A stretch of 64,000 bases of DNA from Nonlabens ulvanivorans (GTDB lineage Bacteria; Bacteroidota; Bacteroidia; Flavobacteriales; Flavobacteriaceae), in NCBI RefSeq assembly GCF_000755285.1, contig NZ_BBMK01000002.1:186001-250000 (forward strand). The letters are read 5' to 3'. The number at the start of each line of letters is the position of its first letter. Position 1 is the stretch's first letter. The position numbers and the translations under genes were made by a program. Below, one piece after another: positions 37,422 through 47,815 of this stretch. Under the pieces are notes generated by a model that was not told the DNA's origin, searched no databases, and saw only the letters and a list, made by a program, of their open reading frames with translations.

Positions 37422-38222
37422 TTAAGGCGTTACTTCACATATACAACGGAAACCTGTATTAAGTTCTTTGGCCTCATAATAAGATAGCGATTCGTATAAT
37501 GGTAAATAAGGTCCGTTTTTAGACAATTCTTTCATTTCAAAAACAGCCATGTGATAGTCGTCTTGAATTCTTCTGAATTTGTAAAAATCTCCAGCATAGC
37601 TATAGATTTCATCTTGATAGGTAAGTAGTTTTAATTTCTTGTCCAGTAAGTTCTGAGCAGCAATCATTTCTTTTTCACTAGGTAAACGATAAGAAACTTT
37701 TGTTGGATACTGAGACCTTTGATTCTCATTCTTACTACGTATGCCATATACTGCGTTCACCATATCTGTACGCCATTTACAGAAAAGTTCAGCTTTATCT
37801 TTTGATACGTGAACTACCGGATGCCATTGGTAATATGGGTGGCTAGTATAATTCCCTAATGTAAGTTTAGGAGTTACCATTAATCTAGGGTCTAATGTAG
37901 CTCCTATCATTAATCTTGTACTACCGTTATAAGGTTGAAAAACAGAATCTGCTTCTAATCCATAAGCTGGATAGGATTTCATTTTTTCATGTTTTTTCTC
38001 GGACCAGTAATTTTGAAGATGGTCTAGAAATTCTGAATACATTAGATTCGTTACAGGTACCCTATCTATATATAGGTTCTCCGTTAGTTTTATAGTTCCA
38101 GGTGGGATTGATATATCTTCTAACTCAATTGCAACATCGGTATTGTTAGGTTTAGGACCACAGCTAATGGTTAACGTTAGTAGGGAAATTAGAAGTAAAG
38201 GAAATTTTTTAAATAAACTCAT
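37422..38222 (-). CDS. SUMF1/formylglycine-like domain lipoprotein
   Basis: This 266-residue lipoprotein starts with a signal peptide ending in TISC. The rest resembles an FGE-sulfatase/GldK-GldJ-type domain: IPPGTIKLTENLYIDRVPVTNLMYSEFL near the start, SYRLPSEKEMIAAQ in the middle, and TGFRCICE at the end. Unlike enzymatic FGE proteins there is no clear catalytic Cys pair in the usual place, so a structural or binding role is more likely. It is upstream of the antiporter gene on the same strand and divergent from fsa. Confidence 0.7.
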   Translation of the reverse strand: MSLFKKFPLLLISLLTLTISCGPKPNNTDVAIELEDISIPPGTIKLTENLYIDRVPVTNLMYSEFLDHLQNYWSEKKHEKMKSYPAYGLEADSVFQPYNGSTRLMIGATLDPRLMVTPKLTLGNYTSHPYYQWHPVVHVSKDKAELFCKWRTDMVNAVYGIRSKNENQRSQYPTKVSYRLPSEKEMIAAQNLLDKKLKLLTYQDEIYSYAGDFYKFRRIQDDYHMAVFEMKELSKNGPYLPLYESLSYYEAKELNTGFRCICEVTP

Positions 38223-38335
38223 TAAAGAAAAACTTAGCTGTTAAAAACATTTGATATCTTAAGACTACAAGATTACAAATTTAGACATTACATTGACGAC
38301 TTTTGTGACTACTTTTATAATTATACACCACAACT

Positions 38336-38988
38336 ATGAAATTTTTTATTGACACCGCAAATCTAGATCAAATCGCCGAAGCCAATCAATGGGAGTTTTA
38401 GATGGAGTAACTACTAATCCATCACTTATGGCCAAAGAAGGTATTACTGGAAGCGAGAATATTTTGAATCATTATAAAAAGATATGTGATATTGTTGACG
38501 GGCATGTAAGTGCTGAGGTTATATCGACAGATTTTGAAGGAATGGTGAGAGAAGGAGAAGCTCTAGCAGCAATGAATGATCAGATTGTTGTTAAACTACC
38601 TATGATTAAAGACGGTATTAGAGCTTGTAAATACTTCAGTGATAAGGGTATTAAGACTAACGTTACTTTGGTTTTCAGTCCAGGACAGGCATTACTTGCA
38701 GCAAAAGCAGGTGCGACATATGTTTCTCCGTTCATAGGTAGATTAGATGATATATCTACAGACGGTTTAAATCTTATTGCAGAGATAAGAATGATCTATG
38801 ATAACTATGGTTTTGAAACAGAAATTCTAGCTGCTTCAGTAAGACATACAATGCACGTTATAGACTGTGCAAAATTAGGAGCAGATGTGATGACTGGACC
38901 ATTAAGTTCTATTGAAGGATTGTTAAAACATCCTCTAACTGATATAGGTCTAGCAAAATTTCTTGCAGATTATAAAAAAGGTAACTAA
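38336..38988 (+). CDS. fsa: Transaldolase/fructose-6-phosphate aldolase (apparent frameshift)
   Basis: This protein should be 217 residues. It starts at the ATG at 38336 ([17 protein letters not shown]) and continues as [18 protein letters not shown] after one missing base near 38385-38388. The Schiff-base Lys lies in [10 protein letters not shown] (about residue 85), followed by [34 protein letters not shown]. It is a short transaldolase-family enzyme of the pentose phosphate pathway or fructose-6-phosphate aldol cleavage. The span (653 bases) is one base short of a whole number of codons, which supports a single-base deletion. Confidence 0.9.
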
Positions 38989-39002
38989 TCTTTACCCTAT
39001 TA

Positions 39003-39040
39003 TACATAAAAAGCTCGCATCGCGAGCCCTTTTTTATGTA
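39003..39040. terminator. Terminator between fsa and the TlpA-like gene
   Basis: GCTCGC and GCGAGC with a 3-base loop, extended by an A-run and a T6 run, in a convergent position. Confidence 0.75.
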
Positions 39041-39052
39041 CTGTAAATTTAA

Positions 39053-40506
39053 TTATCTATTGATGTAGCCCAATAAAGTAGTTTCAATCTGATAGTGAAA
39101 TAGATTTATACTAGGTCTATAATGGTAAGGTTTTTATCGATAACCATACTGCGATTATCATTGCGCAGTGCTAACTGTGCGGTCACAGGTGAGGTATTCA
39201 AAATTTGATATTCCATATTAGAATTGAAACTATAACGCTCATAGGCTTCTTCCCATTGGTTACCTTCAGAATCGTCTAGATTAATACCTATAAAATCAAT
39301 TTCAGGATATTTTAATCTTAAATCTTTAATTTTATCATGCACTCTTATAGCATATTCTCTTTCATCATCAGACCAAAAAAATAGGACAGTAAGCCTTTCA
39401 ACTCGCTCAGATAATTCCATTTTATCCTTGCTAGTGTTTTGAATCTTAATATTAGGCATCTCATTACCTGGATCCAATTTTATAAAAGTAGATGCAGTAG
39501 TGGTAATTCTATTTTTTAACTCAACGTCATCAGTCATGCTTGTAAATAAGTCGACTAATTCATTAATCTCGTTAGCATTTTTACGATTCATTATGAAATG
39601 CTGAGTAATATTAGAAGCAAAAATATCTTTAATTATTCCGCGAGTGAATAAGCTATCAATTACAGCAAGTCTCTTTTTTTGATATTTTAAACTTGATCGA
39701 TCCACCAATACACCTGATCCTAACTCTTCTGCTAGTCGAGTAAATGCAAGATTAGAAATGAGTGAATTCACATAAGGTCTAAAAGCAATATTATTGAGTA
39801 ACGATTTGTCATCGATATCAAATTCTTTTCTATAAGAATAAAACGATTGAGGTAACTCTTTACTTTCTAAAAAGTCATTTTTACCATAATGAACAAAAGG
39901 GAAGCGCTCTATCTTTGACCACATTGAAAATTTGATGACCTTATCTGCATGGCATAAAAAGTCTGGATCAAAGGAATGCTCCTTAGCGACAGTTTCTAGA
40001 TTTAATATTCTAGCCTCGGTAATACTATCTAATAATTTTTTAAAATCCGTATGTGATAACTTGTAATTATTTAAAAACTCACGATCATCTTTCTCAATCT
40101 GTACAAAAAGATTGATCAAAAAATTATTTTCTTTGGAATGCGTACCAGAGAAGGCTAGTGTTTCATCAAACGCCTTTGTGTTTAATCTCAAAATCGTACT
40201 GTCTCCAGGCGATAGAAAGACAGATTGGTATTCTCCTGGATGGGCAAAGGTGTATAAACCTGGCTTTAATGTATTGTAAGATTTTGAAAAAGATCCGTCA
40301 GGCGCTAGTGGGATAGTGTCTGTTAAACCATTAAAGTCTCTCAAAGTTACAAAGTCTTTATGAGCGTTAATAATCTTACCTGATATGTAAGTAGCTGCAT
40401 TTGAATTATCCTCTTTACATGATGTGAATAGCAACATTACTCCAGTTATTAAGGAGCTGATAAGAAGATAATTACGCTTTCGCGAAAGCAAACTATAAAG
40501 TGTCAT
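39053..40506 (-). CDS. TlpA-like thioredoxin-fold lipoprotein without CxxC (possible frameshift near C-terminus)
   Basis: This protein of about 484 residues has a lipoprotein signal (MTLYSLLSRKRNYLLI to LLFTSC). The N-terminal half (YISGKIINAHKDFVTLRDF) is DUF4369-like. The C-terminal half is a TlpA/AhpC thioredoxin fold (VERLTVLFFWSDDEREYAIRVHDKIKDL). The CxxC expected after WS is replaced by DDERE, so it is not a disulfide reductase. The ORF ends at 39106 but the other frame continues with PSINLFHYQIETTLLGYINR to 39053, suggesting a missing base near 39111-39117. The 40475-40490 palindrome encodes SRKR at its N-terminus. It may be an envelope scaffold. Confidence 0.65.
40475..40490. repeat. 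Palindromic repeat copy at TlpA-like N-terminus
   Basis: CGCTTTCGCGAAAGCA, one edge mismatch, in frame as LSRKRN. Confidence 0.8.
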
Positions 40507-40611
40507 TTACGGTACTAATTAGGGCTAACAACAAAAGAAAGATTTATCTACACTAAAAGTAGTTAATGAGCTGTTAAAAACAATAAAATCAATATGGTAA
40601 AAACCTAATAA

Positions 40612-42263
<1,652 letters not shown>

Positions 42264-42280
42264 ATTGTAAATAAATCAAT

Positions 42281-42317
42281 AAAAGCCCATTTCTGTAGTT
42301 TAGAAATGGGCTTTTTT
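42281..42317. terminator. Terminator after the ABC-F gene
   Basis: AAAAGCCCATTTCT and AGAAATGGGCTTTT form a 14-bp stem with a short loop and a T6 run. Confidence 0.9.
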
Positions 42318-42339
42318 ATTTATTATGATTATTAAATGT

Positions 42340-42537
42340 CTATGCCTTAGGCTCTTGATTTTTATTTTTAAGATATTCAAAAGCTCTATATAATCCCAAC
42401 CCAACCAGGAAAAAAGAGCCTACTAATTGCAGAGTTGAGATATCTTTATCTAAGACAAAGCGCTCATATATTTTCCATGTGCCTAACCCTAGAAAAGCAA
42501 GTCCTAGAAAAAATTTAATGGACTCCTTATTCTGCAT
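42340..42537 (-). CDS. Small membrane protein (65 aa)
   Basis: This 65-residue protein has two hydrophobic segments (IKFFLGLAFLGLGTWKIYERF and QLVGSFFLVGLGLYRAFEYL). It is similar in size and layout to the 56-residue protein encoded immediately upstream (42547-42717), with a matching motif of the form GLGTWKIYERFVL versus GFGSWRLYNHFVL. The two are probably duplicated paralogues. Function is unknown. The gap between them is 9 bases, so they are likely co-transcribed. Confidence 0.6.
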   Translation of the reverse strand: MQNKESIKFFLGLAFLGLGTWKIYERFVLDKDISTLQLVGSFFLVGLGLYRAFEYLKNKNQEPKA

Positions 42538-42546
42538 CTTTTTTAC

Positions 42547-42717
42547 TCAAAGCGTTATAGCTACAACAAGCCCGTAAACTACTATTGCTACTGATAATAC
42601 TACACGCCATGTTGGCATTTCCTCGCCCAATACAAAGTGATTGTAAAGTCTCCAAGAACCAAATCCTATCATGACAGCAGCGATGATACCTCCTAAAAAA
42701 GGGTTTCTAGTTTTCAT
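42547..42717 (-). CDS. Small membrane protein (56 aa), paralogue of the next gene
   Basis: The ATG at 42717 opens a 56-codon frame ending with TGA at 42547-42549. The product starts MKTRNPFLGGIIAAVMIGFGSWRL-like and ends GLVVAITL, with two hydrophobic segments. The GxGSWRLYNHFVLG pattern echoes GLGTWKIYERFVLD in the 65-residue protein downstream, so I infer a tandem duplication. It is too short for many ORF filters. Function is unknown. Confidence 0.55.
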   Translation of the reverse strand: MKTRNPFLGGIIAAVMIGFGSWRLYNHFVLGEEMPTWRVVLSVAIVVYGLVVAITL

Positions 42718-42749
42718 ATTCTTATTTAAGAAAGCAAGATAATAAAAAA

Positions 42750-42776
42750 ACGCTCCTATTAAAAAATAGGAGCGTT
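42750..42776 (-). terminator. Terminator after the gene at 42803
   Basis: ACGCTCCTATT and AATAGGAGCGT form an 11-bp stem with an A4 loop, followed by an A-run that is a U-tract on the minus strand. Confidence 0.85.
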
Positions 42777-42802
42777 CTATTGACTTTTTATTGTATCAGC
42801 AA

Positions 42803-43525
42803 TTAGGCGTTAAAATATTTTGAATTCCATATGGCGGTATTAAAGTTTTTACCTTTTGCAAAAGAATAGTAGAGAACTATTGCCGCAACTGATTTGAACA
42901 TAAAGAAGAAAATTAATACGAATTGAATCCCGCTAGTTTCTGGTGAGAAAACGCCACCTGGTACAAGTGCGCTTATTAATAAGCTCACTAATAAAGTAGA
43001 GACTATTAAATTTTCAAAACATTTAAAGGACCAAGCCCATATTTTTCTCATCGGACTTAAATCATTTCCCCCCCATTTATGGATTAGATAAAAGTAACCG
43101 TTTCCTATGGGAGCAAATAGTAATGGGTCATCTGCATTTTCTAATTTGAACATTTTTGAAGGAGCAACTATCTTAAAACCTTTCAAGGTTATATTGTGCT
43201 CTTTTTCCATTTGCTTAATATTGCTTACGGCTTCTTGAGGAATCTCATTTTTAAAATACTTTGTATCGAGAAATCTCAATCTATAATCTACACATATGTC
43301 TCGTATTTGATCTATATGATAGATACGATTAGTCTCTAATAAATCTAGATTAAACTGATTACGAGGAGTTGGTTTTTGAGGGCTTTTCATACGAGCCATT
43401 ATGGCATCCTCTTTCAACTGATCTTCTTTGAGAATTTGAGCTACTTGTTTTAAAATATCAACCTCTTGATACTTTTTATTTCTAGCCTTCTGAAGTTGTT
43501 GTTCAATATCTGTGCGCTCAAACAT
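42803..43525 (-). CDS. Hypothetical membrane protein (240 aa)
   Basis: I do not recognise this family. The first half (about residues 1-130) is charged and soluble, with a helical start (FERTDIEQQLQKARNKKYQEVDILKQV). The second half has two membrane segments (LIVSTLLVSLLISALVPG and IQFVLIFFFMFKSVAAIVLYYSF). The G7/C7 run at 43068-43074 adds a second Gly in HKWGGNDLSP, where the pattern around it suggests one. The gene sits between pheT and the small membrane proteins, on the same strand as pheT, with its own terminator. Confidence 0.6.
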   Translation of the reverse strand: MFERTDIEQQLQKARNKKYQEVDILKQVAQILKEDQLKEDAIMARMKSPQKPTPRNQFNLDLLETNRIYHIDQIRDICVDYRLRFLDTKYFKNEIPQEAVSNIKQMEKEHNITLKGFKIVAPSKMFKLENADDPLLFAPIGNGYFYLIHKWGGNDLSPMRKIWAWSFKCFENLIVSTLLVSLLISALVPGGVFSPETSGIQFVLIFFFMFKSVAAIVLYYSFAKGKNFNTAIWNSKYFNA

Positions 43526-43572
43526 AAATTCCTATAATTAGATATTTAAAAATATGAGGAATTTTTTACATT

Positions 43573-43610
43573 TAAAAACTCCTTCACAAACTATGTCGTA
43601 AAGGAGTTTA
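43573..43610 (-). terminator. Terminator after pheT
   Basis: AAACTCCTT and AAGGAGTTT form a 9-bp stem around a 16-base loop, with an A-run that is a U-tract on the minus strand. Confidence 0.75.
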
Positions 43611-43634
43611 AAAGCTATCAGTTAAAAATGTTTT

Positions 43635-46057
43635 TTAACGTAGTTCAACACCAGCTTGTTTTTCTAGTTGCTGTTGTATCTTTTGCATTGCTTTATCAAT
43701 TTGCTTATCAGTAAGTGTCTTTACTTCATCCTGTAATAAAAAGCTTAGTGCATAAGATTTTTTACCTTTTGCTAGATTCTTACCTTCATAAACATCAAAT
43801 AGTTGAACCTCTTTAAGAAGTTTTTTCTCAGTTTGTAAAGCGATATCATGTAATTCTTTAAAGCTAGTCTCGTCATTAACTAATAGAGCGAGGTCTCTTT
43901 TAACAGCAGGGAATTTAGGAATAGCGACAACAGATTTACGATCTTCTTTAACTAGTTTCAATACTTCGTCCCAATAGATGTTTGCATAATGTACTGTAAC
44001 ATCTATGTCAAATGATTTACAAACTTTCTTTTTTACAACTCCTAGATCTGCGATTTTAGCACCGCTATTCAAAGAGATTCCTTCACTTAAAAAGTCCATC
44101 TTAGTAGGCTTTTCATTGATAGAAGTAATACCTAATCTTTTAAGAGCACTCATTACGGCACCTTTTATATAAAAGAAATCAGCAGTGCGAGATGGATTAT
44201 TCCAACTTTGCTCGTGTATCGTACCTGCGGTAATTAAACTTAAATGCTTTTGCTCTGTAAATTGTCTTTCTTGATATTGATGATACGTATTACCGAATTC
44301 AAACAATCTTAAATTTTCTTGTCTACGGTTAATATTATGAGAAACAGCCTCTAAAGCACCATAAATTAAACTTTGACGCATTACAGATAAATCACTGCTT
44401 AAAGGATTTAACATGCGCACTTCGTTTTTTGGCGATATTTGCTCTGTAAGGGTACGGTATTTATCAGAGGTAAGACTATTAGCATCATTTCATAAAAGCC
44501 TTGTCCAGCAAGTTGCTGTGCTACTAGGTCTTGTAGTTTATGATTAGCTAGTCTAGAACTTTTTGCAATGCTTGCGTTCAATTTATCACTGGTACCTATA
44601 CGGTCATACCCATAAACTCGTAAGATTTCTTCAATCACATCTGCTGGTCTAGTAACATCATTGCGATATGCAGGGATTGTTAAACCTAGTCCAGATTCAG
44701 TCACATTATTAACATTAATATCTAAGGTTCTTAAAATGCTTTTAATTTCTTCTTTAGGGATTTCCTGACCTATCAAAGAATTCACTTTAGAGAATGGGAG
44801 AAAGACCTGCTGATCTTCGATTTTTTGAGAATAAACATCAGTAATATCACTACTTATCTCTCCACCTGCTGTTTCTATAATCAGTATAGCTGCGCGTTTA
44901 AGGGCATACTCTGTAATATTTGGATCTATGCCGCGTTCAAATCTAAAAGAGGCGTCTGTATTAAAACCATGACGTTTTGCTGTTTTACGTACACTTACTG
45001 GGTTAAAATATGCAGATTCTAAAAAGATAGAATTGGTTGCTTTCTTAACTCCACTATTTAAACCGCCATAAACACCTGCGATACATAATGGTTTTACACC
45101 ATCACAAATCATTAAGTCCTCTTCATGTAATTCATGTTCTACCTCATCTAGAGTAATGAACTTAGTTCCGGCCGGTAATGTTTTAACGACAATCTGATTT
45201 CCTTCTATAGTTCCTAAATCAAAAGCGTGTAATGGTTGTCCTAACTCGTGCATCACATAGTTAGTAATGTCAACAACATTGTTTTTAGGAGCAATTCCTA
45301 TTGCTTTTAGTCTATTTTGAATCCATTCAGGAGAATCTTTAATGGTTAAACCAGTAAGTGTAACACCACAATATCTAGGTGCTAGTTCTGGTTTATCAAT
45401 TTCTATATCAACTCTATGGGAACGATTATCTACATGAAAACTACTTACAGATGGTGTGATAAACTCTAATAAATCACCATCAATAGCAAGTCCAGCTCTT
45501 AAATCGCGCGCAACGCCTAAGTGAGACATCGCATCAGATCTATTAGGTGTTAGACCTATCTCTATAGTGTAATCATTTTCAATATTAATCACTTCATTGA
45601 ATTGCGTTCCTGGTGATAATGATTCATCTAGTACCATAATACCATCATGTGATGTCCCTATATTTAGTTCATCTTCGGCACAAATCATTCCATGACTTTC
45701 TTCACCACGTATTTTCCCTTTCTTGATTTTCCAGGCCTCACCAGCTGCTGTATATAGGGTAGTGCCTATGGTGGCTACAGGGACTTTCTGCCCAGCAGCG
45801 ACATTAGGTGCGCCACATACGATTTGTACTGTTTCAGTACCTATATTTACTTTAGTAAGTTTAAGCTTATCAGCATTGGGATGTTGCACACACTCCAGCA
45901 CGTGACCTACTACAATACCTTGCAATCCACCTTTTACACTTTCAAATTTCTCAATACCTTCTACCTCTAGACCTAGCGAAGTAAGCAAAGCCGTGTGCTC
46001 TTCTATTGATTCAGGAACAGTTATAAATTGACGTATCCAGTTGTAAGAAACCTTCAT
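43635..46057 (-). CDS. pheT: Phenylalanine-tRNA ligase beta subunit (apparent frameshift)
   Basis: This protein of about 808 residues is the beta chain of phenylalanyl-tRNA synthetase. It has the N-terminal B1/EMAP-like tRNA-binding region (HPNADKLKLTKVNIG), the B3/B4 region (LTPNRSDAMSHLGVARDL), the B5 domain (DVYSQKIEDQ ... VTRPADVIEEILRVYGYD) and the C-terminal FDX-ACB domain (AIPKFPAVKRDLALLVND). It works with PheS, which is not in the window. The frame breaks near 44482-44484, where one G is missing. Restored, it reads YEMMANSLTSDKYRTLTEQ. A palindrome copy lies upstream at 46098-46113. Confidence 0.95.
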
Positions 46058-46097
46058 AAAATTGTAGTTTTTAAGGCGGTAAAGATAGTATTAATGC

Positions 46098-46113
46098 CGC
46101 TTTCGCGAAAGCG
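46098..46113. repeat. Palindromic repeat copy upstream of pheT
   Basis: Perfect CGCTTTCGCGAAAGCG in the gap before pheT. Confidence 0.9.
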
Positions 46114-46136
46114 TATCCAGTATAATCACACTAGGA

Positions 46137-46909
46137 TTATATCATCCAGTGACCATGATGTACTATTTCTAAAACAGCTATGGCAAGCAACCATTTTTCC
46201 TCTTCTGGAGATGGCGTATTAAGTAAAGACATTATGGGTTGCCCTATGGCGTTTTCATTAAAATTATTTTTGAAAAGACCTTCATGAAAATCTGCATAGT
46301 TAGGTGCGACATAAACGGTCGCTAATCTCTTTTCATTGATGATAACCTCATAACTTGAATCGCCAAAACGATATCTAAAATTACCTGAACTTAGAGAAAC
46401 CTTTGCAGGGTGAACAGCGTTACCTATGTATTTTTTTTGTGCGTCAAATAGGCCACCAGAATTTGTAATACTACCTAAATATTGATTATTAAAAGTGATG
46501 TAAATGGTGTCTTCCTTTACTTCATAGCCCAAGTTAAAGATAGATGATCCTACATAGAACTGACCATCTGTCTAAAACCTCGCTCTACACGACTGAAGGC
46601 CATTATAGGTTTTTGATCTGTGGCATAAACGGTTCCTATCAAGCGTCTCGTCATTCCTTTAGAGAATTGATAGGTCATCCATGAAGAGATATCTGTAAAA
46701 CTGCGGTCTCCCCCCCATGGGGGGGCGAGAGATTTTTTCATGTAATCTACTCGTGCTAGCAGCTGCTGTTTTTCATTTTGAGTCTGCTGTGGAGTTTTTT
46801 CTTTATTTGCTTTTCTTACCAACCACCTTATTAAGAAAAACATTCCTACTACAAATCCTATCATGGCTAGGGCAGTTAGTAAAAATGTAAGGTAAATGAA
46901 GGTTTCCAA
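46137..46909 (-). CDS. Hypothetical membrane-anchored protein (apparent frameshift)
   Basis: This protein of about 257 residues is not recognised. It starts with one membrane segment (FIYLTFLLTALAMIGFVVGMFFLIRWLV) and a charged stretch. After DISSWMTYQFSKGMTRRLIGTVYATD comes a beta-rich domain (IYITFNNQYLGSITNSGGLFD ... KVSLSSGNFRYRFGDSSYEVIINE). The two ORF pieces join as RQDGQFYVGSSIFNLGYEV with one base restored near 46566-46570. The C7 and G7 runs at 46710-46725 flank an ATG and encode APPWGGD. It lies between pheT and plsC on the same strand. Confidence 0.6.
46710..46725. other. C7-ATG... G7 near-palindrome inside a gene
   Basis: CCCCCCC, a 2-base AT spacer and GGGGGGG form a long near-palindrome. 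It is the only spot with two over-long runs of opposite type side by side. The frame is maintained across it. Confidence 0.5.
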
Positions 46910-46935
46910 TCTGAAAATTATTTAATGCAATATTC

Positions 46936-47739
46936 CTAGTATTCCCATTTACGTTTTTGATTCAACTCTTCCATCTCTTCCAGTGTTTCTTGAGGAATTA
47001 CTTTTAAAAATGATGGGTGCTGTTCAATAGCATATTCAATTTTTTCTACGATGGATTCTACACTTTCATTTTCATAATCGATATCTAGTGGTTCTTTGAT
47101 AACCATAGATTGAAGAATATTACGCTTTTTAATACGCAATCCTTTTTTATCAAAACTTCTACGGAAACCGTCGATAACGATAGGGACAACAATAGGTTTA
47201 TATTGTTTAATAATGTGGGCAGTACCTTTTCTAATGGGTTTAAACGGTTTAGTGGTTCCTTGTGGAAATGTAATTACCCAACCATCATCTAAGGCAATAC
47301 CTATATTTTTAGTATCGTCTGGATTTACGGATCTATTTACTTCTTCTCCTTTTGCACGCCAGGTACGTTCTACAGTAATAGCGCCTACATAAGCAAATAC
47401 CTTTGGTAAAAAACCACTCGTCATGGTTTCTTTTGCAGCAACATAATAGATATTAAGTTTAGGGTTCCACAAATAACCTACGTTTTTAATAGAGTCTTGT
47501 CTACCAGATAGAGCTGCATTAAAAACATGAAACATACTTACAACATCTGCAAAATATGTCTGGTGATTTGATATAAAGAGAACACCTTGTTCAGGCAGGT
47601 TTCTTAATATGTCACTACCTTCAATATGGAGTTCATTAAAACCTCTAAAACGTCTGTGTGATAACACACCTAAAAAACGTATTAAAAAACGTTTAATCCA
47701 TAGTATATGTCCGAAAGGATTCTTTTTGAATAATCCCAT
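46936..47739 (-). CDS. 1-acyl-glycerol-3-phosphate acyltransferase (PlsC-like)
   Basis: This 267-residue acyltransferase has the NHQTYFAD motif (NHx4D, residues about 59-66) and the TFPQGTTKPF motif (about 164-173). It probably transfers an acyl chain in phospholipid or aminolipid synthesis at the inner membrane. The C-terminal region (EKIEYAIEQHPSFLKVIPQ) is helical. It has no multi-pass membrane domain. It lies upstream of the hypothetical gene at 46909 with a 26-base gap, so they may form an operon. Confidence 0.85.
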   Translation of the reverse strand: MGLFKKNPFGHILWIKRFLIRFLGVLSHRRFRGFNELHIEGSDILRNLPEQGVLFISNHQTYFADVVSMFHVFNAALSGRQDSIKNVGYLWNPKLNIYYVAAKETMTSGFLPKVFAYVGAITVERTWRAKGEEVNRSVNPDDTKNIGIALDDGWVITFPQGTTKPFKPIRKGTAHIIKQYKPIVVPIVIDGFRRSFDKKGLRIKKRNILQSMVIKEPLDIDYENESVESIVEKIEYAIEQHPSFLKVIPQETLEEMEELNQKRKWEY

Positions 47740-47815
47740 AGAGTCATTTAAGTTTAAGGGACGGCTAATATAGGGATTGTGCAGATACTAGCCGTTTATA
47801 ACTTGTGAAAATGAC

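Noticed and set aside
46710..46725. C7-AT-G7 as a regulatory palindrome
   Set aside because: It lies within a coding frame that stays open, and both runs match the general G/C run lengthening, so no separate regulatory role is supported.
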